The notes under the pieces are model-generated. The model made no database searches, was not told the DNA's origin, and was given only the letters and a program-made list of their open reading frames with translations. Below are positions 52,685-62,745 of a DNA stretch of 64,000 nt, in pieces. This stretch comes from Strigamia acuminata (Eukaryota > Arthropoda > Chilopoda > Geophilomorpha > Linotaeniidae). The stretch spans positions 9,202,427 through 9,266,426 of the forward strand of contig OX442315.1 of NCBI GenBank assembly GCA_949358305.1. Direction: 5' to 3'. The translations under genes were made by a program, and so were the position numbers. Each line of letters opens with the position of its first letter. The stretch's first letter is position 1.

Positions 52685-53289
52685 CGCCCCCACAGCCAGA
52701 GTTTTATTACTCTGTTTGATGAAGTAATGAAACGATACAATCAATCAAAATCAATAACATAATCAATCGCAACATTAGCGAAGTAAATGAAATCAAAAGT
52801 GAACATGATGCTAAATCAAACAATCGCGTGAAACGCGTTAAAATATACACTCAAATCTCAAAAAGGTAATCTTACACTTTGAATAATCTAAAACTAACAC
52901 AAACTTACGCCTCCAAACAATCGTTGATTGCTGGAACTCCCACGCTCATTGCACCCATCCACCTGACCGAGAGGAAAATTTAGGGGGTCATCTCCACCGG
53001 CACATGATTCTCGGAGGAGGAATGAGGCGTCTCCCGGGCACGCAGATAGGTACAACAGGCGCGGAAAACACTGGAAAACAAACAAAAATAAATAATATAT
53101 CACAGTCGGGTAAAATATACTGTTCACAAATATCACTTAAAATGCTAATCACAAACAATAAAACTAAACACGCGTCCAAATGGAGACTTATCCATTTGAA
53201 CTTAAAAGTTGCGCATAAAACAAAAGTCACGTTCGGTAAGCGATTCACCAAGTTCGCAATGTTACTTCCGGCTGCACTAATCACTGTCC

Positions 53290-56200
53290 TCAGCTTCGTC
53301 GGGAAACACAATCTGAAGGGGTTCCTCCATCAGTGGCACCACACGATACACAAGGACGTCCTCCATTTGCTGTTCCGTCTTGGGATGAAATCGCGTCAAG
53401 ACGTCCATGATAAGGGATTTCTGCCACACGGTCCGATGTTCTTACGCGTTGTTTCCGTTTCTCCTCAAAGTCGATGCAGATCGACCGGACTTCAGTTTGG
53501 AATTTAACGACGCGTGCAGAAATATCGTCCAAGTCTTCTTGGGGAATATCCTCTTCAATTTCCAACTCAGAATCTAATTCCTCGTGATCCTCCGTCCCCT
53601 TAGCCATACTGGAGACATCGGAAACTTCAATTTCCGGCTCTTCAGCCCGGTGCCAATGGCGAAGATCCGACACATGAATAGGGTGGGAAATTTTCCCGTC
53701 TTGGTCCATCAAGAGCACGGTATTTGGTCCCAGGAGTCGATGAATCATATAAACGCCTTCAGTCCGGTGTTGGAAACCCGAACTTATTTGTTTATCAGTT
53801 GATGACAAAACACGACTTTTGACGGTGACCCAATCCCCGGGTTTAAACGTATGGGGCCGCCGTTTTCGGTCATACCAACGCTTATGGCGTAGATGGGCGG
53901 CATCCAAGTTCTTCCTCGCCTCTTCACGGATGCGTAATAAGTATCGATGAAGAAAACGCGATTCATCTGGCGGTAAGGGTTCTCCGTCGTCAGTGTCAGA
54001 GTCGACATCTCCTGGAAAACGTGCTTCTTGTCCTGTGACCATCATGTAAGGTGAAAATTTGAGTGAGGTCTGATAAGCAGTATTAATTGCTAAAATGAAA
54101 GAACCAATGTGCTTATCCCAACGCGTATGTTCGTCTATATACGCGAGGATGCACGTTTTAAGTGATTGGTTGAGTCTTTCCGCCAAGTTCCCTTGCGGAT
54201 GGTAGGCGGAAATATATTTATTTACCATTCCCATTTCGGCGCACTGTGCCTGGAACTTGGCAGAGCGAAAGGTTGGGGCGTTATCACTTATTATAGTTTT
54301 TGGATAAGCCCATCTATAAGTGAACTTTTTAAGTTGTTTCACTGTTGTAGAAACGTCCGCCTTTTCGGTGAGTCTAACGTCCACCCAGCGACTGGCTGCA
54401 TCCACCATTACGAACGCATAGCAGTGTCCGCCAGTGGACTTCAACTTTTTCCCGAAATAGTCGACGTAAATGGTCCGAAACAACCGTCTCGGTTTCGCGG
54501 TCTCCATCTCGCCATAAGGTAGCCTCCGCTCGACCTTCGCCCTTTGACAAGGTTCACAAACTTTAATCCAATTTGCTACATCTTTTTTCATCCCCGGCCA
54601 AAACACACGTGTTTTTAGACGCATTAGTGTTTTCTCGATCCCGAGATGGCCGGAGGTTGGTGGGAAATGTAAGCAATGAAAATACTTGTAACGAAGGGAT
54701 TGAGGGAGGTAAATACGACGCGTAGGAGCTCGTTGACCGATCTTAGTTGGTGGAAACTTGCAGAGCAGACCACGGTGTAACGCCATGTCCACTGCTCGTT
54801 TCTTAAGTTCTGCAGCTTCCATCTCACCTGGCGGCAGAGACCCTGAATTGAGATATAATATAAGTCCCTTAGACCATTCATCGGCTAGTTGGGCTTCTTT
54901 AACGGCTTTCTGTGTTGGGAGAATCTCAATTGTCGGATGATCCGCCGGAAGTGAGTAGAAACTCTCGTCAGACGAGTGCTCAGAGTGGTTAAGCAACTCC
55001 GCATCGATAGAGGGTGTTGGTGAGGCCAAATCTCGCCGTGGTTGCGTCCTCGGTGACAAGTCCCGTGGAATCACAGGAATTTGAAACTCCTCGGAGTCCG
55101 TGTCTCCCGGCAGCTCCTCACTGTCCAACGACATTTCGCTGGCTTCCGAGCCCGTAGAGCGATCGAAGATGATGGGAATCTTTTTCGGCCTTCCGACCGG
55201 TCGCTTCTCCACAACCTTTTTTGGTCGCCCCCGTTTCCTCTTCTCAGGAACGTCAATTGGCAAAGAAACCGCACCTGACTCTTCTTCCGAAGTTGGTGGA
55301 ATAGGACGCGTTACGGGTAAGGATTTAGGCTGCGTCATGTCCCCGCTGGCCGGAGTCTTCCGCGGACGACCTCTTTTCCTTTTTACAGGAACGTCTTCCT
55401 TAGGCAAAGACACCGCCACAGATTCTTCGTCCGACATTGGCAGAGTAGGCTGTGCTCCCGGCAAGGGGCCCGCCTGAGTCGGCCCCTTTGCAATGGGATT
55501 TTTCCGTGGACGTCCCCGCCCTCTTTTTGGCGGGGGTTCGTCCTCCACCGGACATACATCCACCGCCGTAGCCGACAAGGCGTTCAATCTCGCCAGGAAC
55601 GCACGTTTCTGCTTACGCATTGTTACCGCTCTAACGATTTTACAGTTGGGTGATTTCCAATGAGTCACCTCATCTAACTCTTCCATTTTGAGTACTGGCC
55701 AGTCGTTGAAATCGTCGAAGTACGCACAGTAATACGTGTCATCCAACGCTGGACAGTCTTCGTCATCCAGCTCGATCGGTGGGTCAACCGGCGCCCGACT
55801 CAACGCATCGGCTACCCGATTCTTCGTACCACTACAGTGGAGGAATGTGAATCGGTATTCCGACAATGACAGAATCCATCTCGCCAGTCGGCCCTTTGGC
55901 TCGCGCTGGGCCCAAAGCCATGTTAAAGACTTGTGATCACTCTCAAGATAAAAATCCATTAACTCGAGGTATGCTCTAAAGCGTTTAACGGCCCAGACGG
56001 CGGCCAGGCACTCAATTTCCGTTGCCGTATAGTTTTTCTCTGCACTGTTTAAGGCTCGTGACGCAAAGGCAATTGGGACGCGTACGCCGTCATTGTTGAT
56101 CTGCATCAACGCAGCCCCTAGACCAGAATAACTCGCATCGGTTTGTAAGATGTAAGGTTTACTCCAGTCCGGGAAGTTCCGGTGCAAAGTAGACAACGAC

Positions 56201-58443
56201 ACTTGGTTTTTGAGATACTCGAAAGCTGCCTGGTGTGCCGCCGTCCAGTTCCATGGCGCATTCTTTCGCATAAGCACTCGAAAGACTTCACAGGTCTTGG
56301 AATATCCTGGAAAGAACGACGAGTAGTACCCGATCATGCCCTTGAAGCGTTGTAATTCCTTCAAGTTAGTGGGGGCCGGGTACTTGCTGATCGCGTCGGT
56401 CTTCTTTGGGTTAGGACGAATAAGTCCCTCCTCAACAATATGTCCGAGCACCTCAAGACTTGTCTTGCACAACTCCGTTTTTCCTGCGTTCATTGTAAAC
56501 CCCGCTTGGTCGAGCAAAGTGAGCACTTTTTGCAAGTGGGTCACATGCTCTTCGAAGGTCTTACTAAACACGATTATGTCGTCGATGTACACAAAGACAA
56601 ACTTGTAGAGATGCTCAGCTAGAGTCAAATTCATGGCCCTTTGTAAGGTGGCAGGGCCATTGATCGGACCGAAGGGCATACGCGTATACTCAAAGAGTCC
56701 CCTGTGGGTGATAAACGCGAGATATCGTTCATCTCCAGGTCGGACTCCTATTTGGTGGAACGCTTCCCTTCCGTCGATGATGGAAAACCATTTTGCCCCA
56801 CCCAGATATGCAAAGATGTTGTCGATATCTGGGAGGGGGTAAACATCAGGCAAAGTTTGGGAGTTGATCGGCCTAAAATCCATTGCGCAGCGCCAGCGTC
56901 CGTCCTTTTTGGGGACAACTACGGGCGCTACGGCGCAGTCGCTTTTGGAGCGCTTGATTACTCCTTGCGCCAACTTTTGATCGATATAGGCATCGATTAT
57001 TTCCCTTTTTGCCGGATTCACCGGACGTACCGGGACATGAATAGGTCGGAAATCAGGCTTCAGATTCACTTCAAACTGTGTGTTATTACAGAGCCCCAGC
57101 TCCTCACGAAAAATGTGAGCAACTGGTTTCAACGCATCCATTAAGTGATTAATGCGTTTTGGCTCCAACTGGTTACACAGCTGATCATACACCCAAGCGA
57201 GGTTGGTAGGATCTCTGTTTGGGATGTATTGGACGAAATTAACATCATGCTGTCTTGGAGTACTTTCCGCCTTTTGACAAGCAGAAGAGGGCTCCACGTT
57301 GTCGACGACATTTCTCTCTCCACTCGGAGAATCTGCAGTCTCAACCAACGTTCGTTTAGCCACCGCTTTGACTCTTGCTTTACGCAACTTAATGGCTCGA
57401 CGCATCTGACTCAAACACATGGCCTTTTTCCCAGGTTTACGCGTAACTCGCACGACGTTCCTTCGTGCGGTTTTTTCCCGTCTCTTAGGTGACCATATGA
57501 ATGTCCATTTTTGAGCGTCCTGCCCTCTTCGAGCGACAACCACTTTGACAATACAAGGATTGTCTTCGTGTGGAGGCTCAAATAACTCCACTTCAAAATT
57601 ACGCTTATTTAGCAAGACACAGTTAGCCTCACTAATTGGTGGTTTTGTAGCAACCACAGGCTTCTCCTCTGCCTTCTCCTCCTTTGAAGGAATCTCGGGG
57701 ATCAGTTCCCCCTCCTTTTGGCCGACAAGCTTGACGGGCACCGCCGTTTCCTCTGGCTTGGGGACCGGCGGATTTCGCAAAGCCGGAAGGTTGTAAAGAG
57801 GGGGCCCCTTAACCGCAATTCCCTCCGGAAGGGAAGGTTGTTCCTTTGTTAAAGGGAATAAGATCACTGGATCAGATGCCCTAGCTTGCTCTTCCGTGAG
57901 GAAGGGGTGCCTCGTGCCATCCCCTAAGAGGAACCAGTATTCATTAGCGTGGTCCGTACACAGACCAACTGCCTTACAGAAATCTAGCCCCAAGAGGAGC
58001 TCTTGAGATCCCTCCTCTATGATGAGGCAAGTAAAGCAAACTACCGCCGTAGGAGCACGGACGGCTAGTTGTGCACAGCCAACCACTTTGGTAATATGAT
58101 TGTCGGCTGTCCGGATGGTTTCGTCCAGTTTCACCATTTCTATGCCTATCTCTTTTGCGAGTTTCTCATACAATGACATGGTCATTATGCACGTCTGTGC
58201 ACCGCTGTCCATCATTGCAATGAACTCGATATTGATCCAGGCGATTTTAACAAAGGCCGCGTCTCGCCGACAACGGTCCTTCAACCCGATTATCAATTTC
58301 GGCTCTTTGGAAGCCAAAAATTCGGGTGGTGACAACATAATGAAATTTGTCATTTTCGGCTTAGCAGCCGCTAGAGCGGTGGTACTGGTCTTCTGCAACG
58401 CAGGGGGTACCATCCAACCGCTTGTGCTATCCAAAGCCTCCAA
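53290..58443 (-). CDS. pol: Gypsy F Pol, 1717 codons, with AT-hook insert between RNase H and integrase
   Basis: The frame is -1 relative to gag and is open upstream across the gag stop, so 58443 is only the first start-like codon (TTG). In order: retropepsin MMDSGAQTCIM (about residue 79); basic linker (about 330-390); RT with CAMDFRPIN, SIIDGREAFHQI, MPFGPINGPATLQ, YIDDIIVF; RNase H with QTDASYSGLGAAL and ESDHKSLTWL; an insert of about 250 residues with four AT-hook-like motifs (KRGRGRPRKNP, KRKRGRPRKTP, KRKRGRPKK, RPVGRPKK; about 970-1090; 55177-55535); integrase HHCC (HFPPTSGHLG...CEPCQ); DDE residues (VDYFGK, ISDNAPTF, GNLAERLN). A C-terminal acidic tail follows. Intact and plausibly functional; AT-hooks would bind AT-rich minor groove, possibly biasing integration. 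Confidence 0.92.
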   Translation of the reverse strand: MEALDSTSGWMVPPALQKTSTTALAAAKPKMTNFIMLSPPEFLASKEPKLIIGLKDRCRRDAAFVKIAWINIEFIAMMDSGAQTCIMTMSLYEKLAKEIGIEMVKLDETIRTADNHITKVVGCAQLAVRAPTAVVCFTCLIIEEGSQELLLGLDFCKAVGLCTDHANEYWFLLGDGTRHPFLTEEQARASDPVILFPLTKEQPSLPEGIAVKGPPLYNLPALRNPPVPKPEETAVPVKLVGQKEGELIPEIPSKEEKAEEKPVVATKPPISEANCVLLNKRNFEVELFEPPHEDNPCIVKVVVARRGQDAQKWTFIWSPKRREKTARRNVVRVTRKPGKKAMCLSQMRRAIKLRKARVKAVAKRTLVETADSPSGERNVVDNVEPSSACQKAESTPRQHDVNFVQYIPNRDPTNLAWVYDQLCNQLEPKRINHLMDALKPVAHIFREELGLCNNTQFEVNLKPDFRPIHVPVRPVNPAKREIIDAYIDQKLAQGVIKRSKSDCAVAPVVVPKKDGRWRCAMDFRPINSQTLPDVYPLPDIDNIFAYLGGAKWFSIIDGREAFHQIGVRPGDERYLAFITHRGLFEYTRMPFGPINGPATLQRAMNLTLAEHLYKFVFVYIDDIIVFSKTFEEHVTHLQKVLTLLDQAGFTMNAGKTELCKTSLEVLGHIVEEGLIRPNPKKTDAISKYPAPTNLKELQRFKGMIGYYSSFFPGYSKTCEVFRVLMRKNAPWNWTAAHQAAFEYLKNQVSLSTLHRNFPDWSKPYILQTDASYSGLGAALMQINNDGVRVPIAFASRALNSAEKNYTATEIECLAAVWAVKRFRAYLELMDFYLESDHKSLTWLWAQREPKGRLARWILSLSEYRFTFLHCSGTKNRVADALSRAPVDPPIELDDEDCPALDDTYYCAYFDDFNDWPVLKMEELDEVTHWKSPNCKIVRAVTMRKQKRAFLARLNALSATAVDVCPVEDEPPPKRGRGRPRKNPIAKGPTQAGPLPGAQPTLPMSDEESVAVSLPKEDVPVKRKRGRPRKTPASGDMTQPKSLPVTRPIPPTSEEESGAVSLPIDVPEKRKRGRPKKVVEKRPVGRPKKIPIIFDRSTGSEASEMSLDSEELPGDTDSEEFQIPVIPRDLSPRTQPRRDLASPTPSIDAELLNHSEHSSDESFYSLPADHPTIEILPTQKAVKEAQLADEWSKGLILYLNSGSLPPGEMEAAELKKRAVDMALHRGLLCKFPPTKIGQRAPTRRIYLPQSLRYKYFHCLHFPPTSGHLGIEKTLMRLKTRVFWPGMKKDVANWIKVCEPCQRAKVERRLPYGEMETAKPRRLFRTIYVDYFGKKLKSTGGHCYAFVMVDAASRWVDVRLTEKADVSTTVKQLKKFTYRWAYPKTIISDNAPTFRSAKFQAQCAEMGMVNKYISAYHPQGNLAERLNQSLKTCILAYIDEHTRWDKHIGSFILAINTAYQTSLKFSPYMMVTGQEARFPGDVDSDTDDGEPLPPDESRFLHRYLLRIREEARKNLDAAHLRHKRWYDRKRRPHTFKPGDWVTVKSRVLSSTDKQISSGFQHRTEGVYMIHRLLGPNTVLLMDQDGKISHPIHVSDLRHWHRAEEPEIEVSDVSSMAKGTEDHEELDSELEIEEDIPQEDLDDISARVVKFQTEVRSICIDFEEKRKQRVRTSDRVAEIPYHGRLDAISSQDGTANGGRPCVSCGATDGGTPSDCVSRRS

Positions 58444-58451
58444 CGTCCGAC

Positions 58452-60563
58452 TTATTTGGATTTCGGGTCCGCTGCCTTTCCGTTGGATGGTTTGGACAGT
58501 GGACCCTGGTCGTTTCCCGGAAACTGCCAGGGCTTAAAGCAGTGGGGACATAATGCGATGCGTTTTTCAATATCACGCATGTACCATCTGTCCTTCCGAT
58601 TGCGCACCCACTCAGCTCCGGGTGGCAACGGTGTTGTCGGAGGATTAGCCGTATTGGCGAATGTATGGGCAGAATGTCCACATTGTGCCGCCCCCACAGC
58701 CGGAGTAGGCTTATTCTCCGAAACCTTTACAGACGCGTTTATTTGCGGCTCTGGCACTCTCGAAGGTTCCACACTAACAACGGACTGCCCAGCAACACTC
58801 TGCAGGTCCTCACTCGTAGCCCCAAACATTTCAGCCAACGCAACCAATTTCCGTTTATCAAACTGGAAGCGACCAGGCGGAGGCTTTTCTGCCGCCTTTG
58901 TTTTGGCAGGCTCTACCACCTTTTTGGTTGCCTTAACAGCTTGCTTATCCTTGTCCTTGGATTGAGGTCGAGGCACCGGACCTCTTCTCACTCCGCGCTC
59001 ATCGAACTTATACTGCTGAAGAGAACGCAACGCCAATTCGCTGTCAGCCTCCTGCCCCATCTCTATGGCCTGCGACATGAAGCGGACTCCGTACCGAGTC
59101 ATTGCATCCGTTATCTGCGGTTGAAGGCGATGTTTCGCCATATTCCATTGTTGCCTATCCCCCCGAATACCTATCATTTCGAGGTAACGACTGATCTCAC
59201 AAAGAAATTCGGCCGTATCATCCCCTACTTCCTGCCAGGCATCCGTCAGGAGGACCGTGGCTTCGGCCTCCTTGAGGGAATAACGTTTCCGGAAACGCAT
59301 AACAAATTCATCCCATGTTTTTGGTTTATGGCGTAAGTGCAAGTACCAATTTAAGGGCTTCCCACACAGCGCCAAAGGAATGAACAAGTCAATATACGCT
59401 TCATCCGGAATGCGCGTCATGATATAGTGGGCGCGCAATTTCGCTAGGAATCTTTCGACCGCATTATAGGATTGGTCATCCTCATCAAATATCGGCACAT
59501 GTTCCGACCTCACATGCGACAAGTCATACTGATCATATCGCGTCTGCGGTCGCTGCCGGGGCGTCGGCGTTACCGCTGCTGCTTGGGCGTCCCGCGCCCG
59601 TTGCAAACGCGTATTTACCGAATCCCCCCGCGCAGCCGCTGCGCGATCGACACTTGCTGTATCCGGCAAGCTAACAGCTGTCGACTTCGAGCGTATAATA
59701 CTCCTCATCACCTCACTGTTACATTGTGAGGGCGTACCCATTCGAGACCCCGCGCGAGCTGTCACGTCCGATGGTCTCTCATTTGAAGGTAAACGAGGAT
59801 TTACATCCCCTTGTAACCTTCCTGCCACTGCTATTCCTTGCCTGTTCAACTCGCTAGGCGTCAGAATGCGTGACGACTGAACACTTCCCCCAGGTTCCCT
59901 CTGACCGTCAGAACGAGGTCCATCACCAGGCAAAGGGTTATGAGGTCTTTGCTGAGCTGGTGGAATTACCTCCTCCTCGGGCTGTACAGCTAATGCCACG
60001 ATTTCGGCCCTAACCACTTGTCTCACCCCCACAAGAGTCTCATCTTTATAATTTTCCAGTCGGTAGTCAACATGCTGACCAAACTGGTTTAAAGCTCGGA
60101 CCATACGCTCATTCATGGCCAATTCCGCATTTTGCAAATACGGTAGCCATTCTGGAGGCTGTTGACCAGCCTCTCCTTCCTCTTCCTCGACGTTATCCTC
60201 AGAACTACTCCTTTGTTGAGGTGGCGCCGAAGGATTTGGTTGCACGGGCGTTAAAAGATCCGAAGCCGACGCGTCGACATGGGACTCACGCGTAGAAGGA
60301 GTAGTGTCCGGGCAGTAGGTACTATCCGTTGAAGTGGATTTATCTTCTACTTTTACTCGTGTGACATTCCCGTGTGGTCGCAAAAGGTACGGCGGCCCAC
60401 CGTCTCTTGCCACGGGCAAGCCATACTCTGAGCGGGTTCTCGGAGGACGCGCATCAGGGGGACGCCGTGGAGTTTCATCACACAAGCGCTCCCCAACTCT
60501 ACGCATCCAGCTAGGCCACACACTCTTGGAGTTATCCTCTTTAGGATGCCCTCCCTCTGCCAT
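58452..60563 (-). CDS. gag: Gypsy F Gag, 703 aa
   Basis: ATG at 60563. The N-terminal 350 residues are Pro/Ser/Arg-rich and disordered. A capsid-like helical domain lies at about residues 365-510 (VERFLAKLRAHYIMTRIPDE, WYLHLRHKPKTWDEFVMRFR, LLTDAWQEVGDD). A basic region (KDKDKQAVKATKK) and a helical stretch follow. The C terminus carries CGHSAH and, later, CPHC in place of a standard CCHC knuckle. The stop at 58454-58452 lies within the open pol frame. I see no canonical slippery heptamer at the junction. Confidence 0.88.
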   Translation of the reverse strand: MAEGGHPKEDNSKSVWPSWMRRVGERLCDETPRRPPDARPPRTRSEYGLPVARDGGPPYLLRPHGNVTRVKVEDKSTSTDSTYCPDTTPSTRESHVDASASDLLTPVQPNPSAPPQQRSSSEDNVEEEEGEAGQQPPEWLPYLQNAELAMNERMVRALNQFGQHVDYRLENYKDETLVGVRQVVRAEIVALAVQPEEEVIPPAQQRPHNPLPGDGPRSDGQREPGGSVQSSRILTPSELNRQGIAVAGRLQGDVNPRLPSNERPSDVTARAGSRMGTPSQCNSEVMRSIIRSKSTAVSLPDTASVDRAAAARGDSVNTRLQRARDAQAAAVTPTPRQRPQTRYDQYDLSHVRSEHVPIFDEDDQSYNAVERFLAKLRAHYIMTRIPDEAYIDLFIPLALCGKPLNWYLHLRHKPKTWDEFVMRFRKRYSLKEAEATVLLTDAWQEVGDDTAEFLCEISRYLEMIGIRGDRQQWNMAKHRLQPQITDAMTRYGVRFMSQAIEMGQEADSELALRSLQQYKFDERGVRRGPVPRPQSKDKDKQAVKATKKVVEPAKTKAAEKPPPGRFQFDKRKLVALAEMFGATSEDLQSVAGQSVVSVEPSRVPEPQINASVKVSENKPTPAVGAAQCGHSAHTFANTANPPTTPLPPGAEWVRNRKDRWYMRDIEKRIALCPHCFKPWQFPGNDQGPLSKPSNGKAADPKSK

Positions 60564-60722
60564 TGCGTCAACTCAAGCAATTTCGCAGCAAAACTCAAAT
60601 GGATGATCCACTCTAAAAAAGGCGAGTAACGATACCACTCGACCTTTGTTTTCCGATTAATGATTACTAGCCCACTGGAAACAGTTTATATGGCTAGCAA
60701 TCGAAAAGCTACGGGATAATCC

Positions 60723-60740
60723 CGGGTTTCGGCACCAAGT
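60723..60740 (-). other. Primer binding site of Gypsy F (tRNA-Phe type)
   Basis: The minus strand reads TGGTGCCGAAACCCGGGA two bases inside the LTR, the same primer complement as in the BEL/Pao element at 1733-1750. Confidence 0.75.
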
Positions 60741-61873
60741 GTGATGGATCGCGAGTCTAGGTGGTTTAGAAGCGTTTGAAAGACGCCGCGAAACAGTAAA
60801 TTCACACACCCTGGTAGTTTCGTACCTGCCGTAAATCGAATGTGCGCAGGAAGTGGCAGCTAACACACTCTCAGATACTGTACACCACACTAATATTTAT
60901 TTGTGGCCGAGTATCCCGAGCTGTAAAACTCGGGGACAGAATGTCCGGTAGTCGCGTCTGAACCAAAACCCAACGCGTGACCCGCCAACAATCGTGTTTT
61001 CACACGAAGGCAAACGAATGCACGTCTCGTAGTGGCTCATAAGCAACCCCAAACCGTCGAGTTTGAACGAGGATGGGCAATTTACTCGTGCTTATACAAC
61101 GCACGGGCCCTAAACCTAACTCTAAACCTGACTTAATGCTTAATTAAAGCTAAAGCCCAAATGGCAGGCGGCTAAACTAAGCTAAATGCACGCGCACGCG
61201 AAAGAAACGACACAAACTTCGAACTTATGGCCAACAAATCCTGTTTGGCCTTGGATAACGCGTCACGGCGATAAAACATGAACAAAAAGGAGCAGGAAAA
61301 CAAATGGTGAACGAGTGGTGTAAAACCGTGAGTTAACACGCGAAATGAAATGAAAGCCTGAAACCGTGTTGCAGAATTCCAGGGCGAATGCAAAGCTACA
61401 AGTGAGCTTCGGAGTTAAACCTCAGCCATGAGCACTGGCTCCAAAGGAGCACCTACGCGTTCGGGATACTGAGATCAACTGAAGCAAAAGAGGAAAAATA
61501 GGGTGAGAGGTAAACTTGGACTCAACCAAGCTTGACCAATCACGGAAGAGTCAAGAGCCAATCACCACTGTCGGTGCATACTGATGAGTATGACTGATGA
61601 CGACGCGTGATGACCAGAATAGATATGCAAATAGACTTGCATCAAAATCATAAACTAAAGAAGAAAAACTAGGAGTAGATAAGAGAAAAGTGAGAGAATG
61701 AAGAGAAAGTTAGGAGTGAGTAAGAGATAAGATAGAGAGAAAAATGAGGAAAACTCACGAATGAACATAAACAATACAACAACACAAGGTAAAGACAAAT
61801 TAAGGTTTAACTTGGAACAAAACACGGGGTTAACAATGCGTACGTTTTGTACGCGTAACACCGGGCCGTGACA
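60740..61873 (-). repeat. 5' LTR of Gypsy F
   Basis: 1134-bp direct repeat of 51551-52684. On the plus strand it starts TGTGATGGATCGCGAG and ends GGGCCGTGACA. Confidence 0.92.
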
Positions 61874-61932
61874 CCATGATTGAGCAAGGTACAGGTGACA
61901 ATTAATAAAATATTATCAACACACCTACAATT

Positions 61933-62368
61933 TCTGGCCAATCCGCATCCGATCCGAAAATAGTGCGGATCGGAAAATGCGGATCCGATCCGATCCGCAT
62001 TCCCTGATTGGCCGATCCGATCCGATCTGATCCGCAATCAATCCGCGGATTGCGGATCAATCTGCAGATTTTTTCTTTTTTGATTGTGTTATTTTCCGAA
62101 TAACAACGGAATTACAAGTGTTTACAATACAATTAACCATAACTTATTGTTAATTGTATTGTTAACAGTTGTAATTCCGTTGTTATTCGAAAAAAACACG
62201 TTAAATTTTTTTTTTTTTAAATGGCGGATTGCTCGGATCAATCCGCGGCTCGGATTGGTCACCGATCCGATCTGATCCGATCCGATCCGCAGGCGAATCA
62301 GTCGAAAACCCATCCGCATCCGATTCGAACGGATCAAATCCGCGGATTAGCGGATCGGATCGGATCGG
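61933..62368. mobile_element. GGATC-rich non-coding element (right part) inserted in Gypsy D
   Basis: Dense GGATC/GATCC motifs fill 61937-62060 and 62220-62368, on both strands. Between them a near-perfect hairpin occupies 62097-62189. Gypsy D resumes after GTTAAC at 62369-62374. The layout (motif arrays at both ends, AT-rich middle, no coding) parallels the GGGTAC MITE at 8466-8873. Exact termini are uncertain because Copia E and Gypsy F have split it. Confidence 0.65.
62097..62189. repeat. 93-bp hairpin with 40-bp arms
   Basis: CGAATAACAACGGAATTACA opens the left arm and the inverted copy closes at 62189 (TTCCGTTGTTATTCG), with a 13-bp loop and two or three mismatches. It is centred in the GGATC-rich element and could be its core or a separate small foldback insertion. 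Confidence 0.8.
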
Positions 62369-62581
62369 GTTAACAAGCTTAGACACGTCGCAGAAGAGTT
62401 GTTTAATGTGATTGAAGTCGGTACTAATATTTACTAAAATAGTTAATTGTTTAGAAAGTGAAAGTTCAGGCCTGGACGAAAAAATGTTTTGTGAATAATT
62501 TGATTTGTTTAATGATTTTAATTAATTTATTTATTTTAAAGAATGATTGTTACATGTTATTGTTTGAAAAAAAAAGAGTGA

Positions 62582-62740
62582 TGTGGTATTCTGTTGTACA
62601 TCCGCGTCACTGGATGGCGCTACGCGCGGTGACACCTGGCGCCGGTGTTTACCTGCGTGATTAAAGTGAATAAAATCATCATTATGTGCATCAACCTAAG
62701 CATACGTGTCTTTATTGAGTACAAACATAAAGATACGACA
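62582..62740 (+). repeat. 3' LTR of Gypsy D
   Basis: 159 bp, matching 44752-44917 without the 7-bp AGTTTAT; followed by target copy ATCCT. Confidence 0.9.
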
Positions 62741-62745
62741 ATCCT

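Larger units (their letters stand above)
51551..61873 (-). mobile_element. Ty3/Gypsy LTR retrotransposon F, 10.3 kb, apparently complete
   Basis: 1134-bp LTRs at 51551-52684 and 60740-61873, equal in length and reading the same in the parts I compared. On the minus strand LTRs begin TGTCACGGCCC and end CCATCACA. A tRNA-Phe primer site precedes gag, and a purine tract (TGTGGGGGCG) at about 52685-52694 precedes the 3' LTR. Flanks read CCAAG (51546-51550) and CCATG (61874-61878), an imperfect 5-bp duplication. Both gag and pol frames are open, so this is a young copy within the Gypsy D nest. 52695-53289 is a 3' untranslated stretch with no supportable gene. Confidence 0.93.
44752..62740 (+). mobile_element. 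Ty3/Gypsy LTR retrotransposon D, with nested insertions (18 kb overall)
   Basis: LTRs 44752-44917 (166 bp) and 62582-62740 (159 bp) match apart from a 7-bp AGTTTAT indel. The 5-bp target copies ATCCT are at 44747-44751 and 62741-62745. Inside are gag-pol (45052-49124) and, from 49125 to 62368, later insertions. The native sequence of D resumes at 62375. Without the insertions the element is about 4.7 kb. A purine tract (AAAAAAAAAGAGTGA, 62567-62581) precedes the 3' LTR. Confidence 0.93.

Noticed and set aside
53004-53507. Plus-strand 167-codon frame at the 3' end of Gypsy F
   Set aside because: It overlaps the minus-strand pol end and untranslated region and shows no domain.
62229-62411. Small frames over the GGATC-rich stretch as proteins
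   Set aside because: They are repeat translations; only the last codons (from 62375) belong to the Gypsy D frame.
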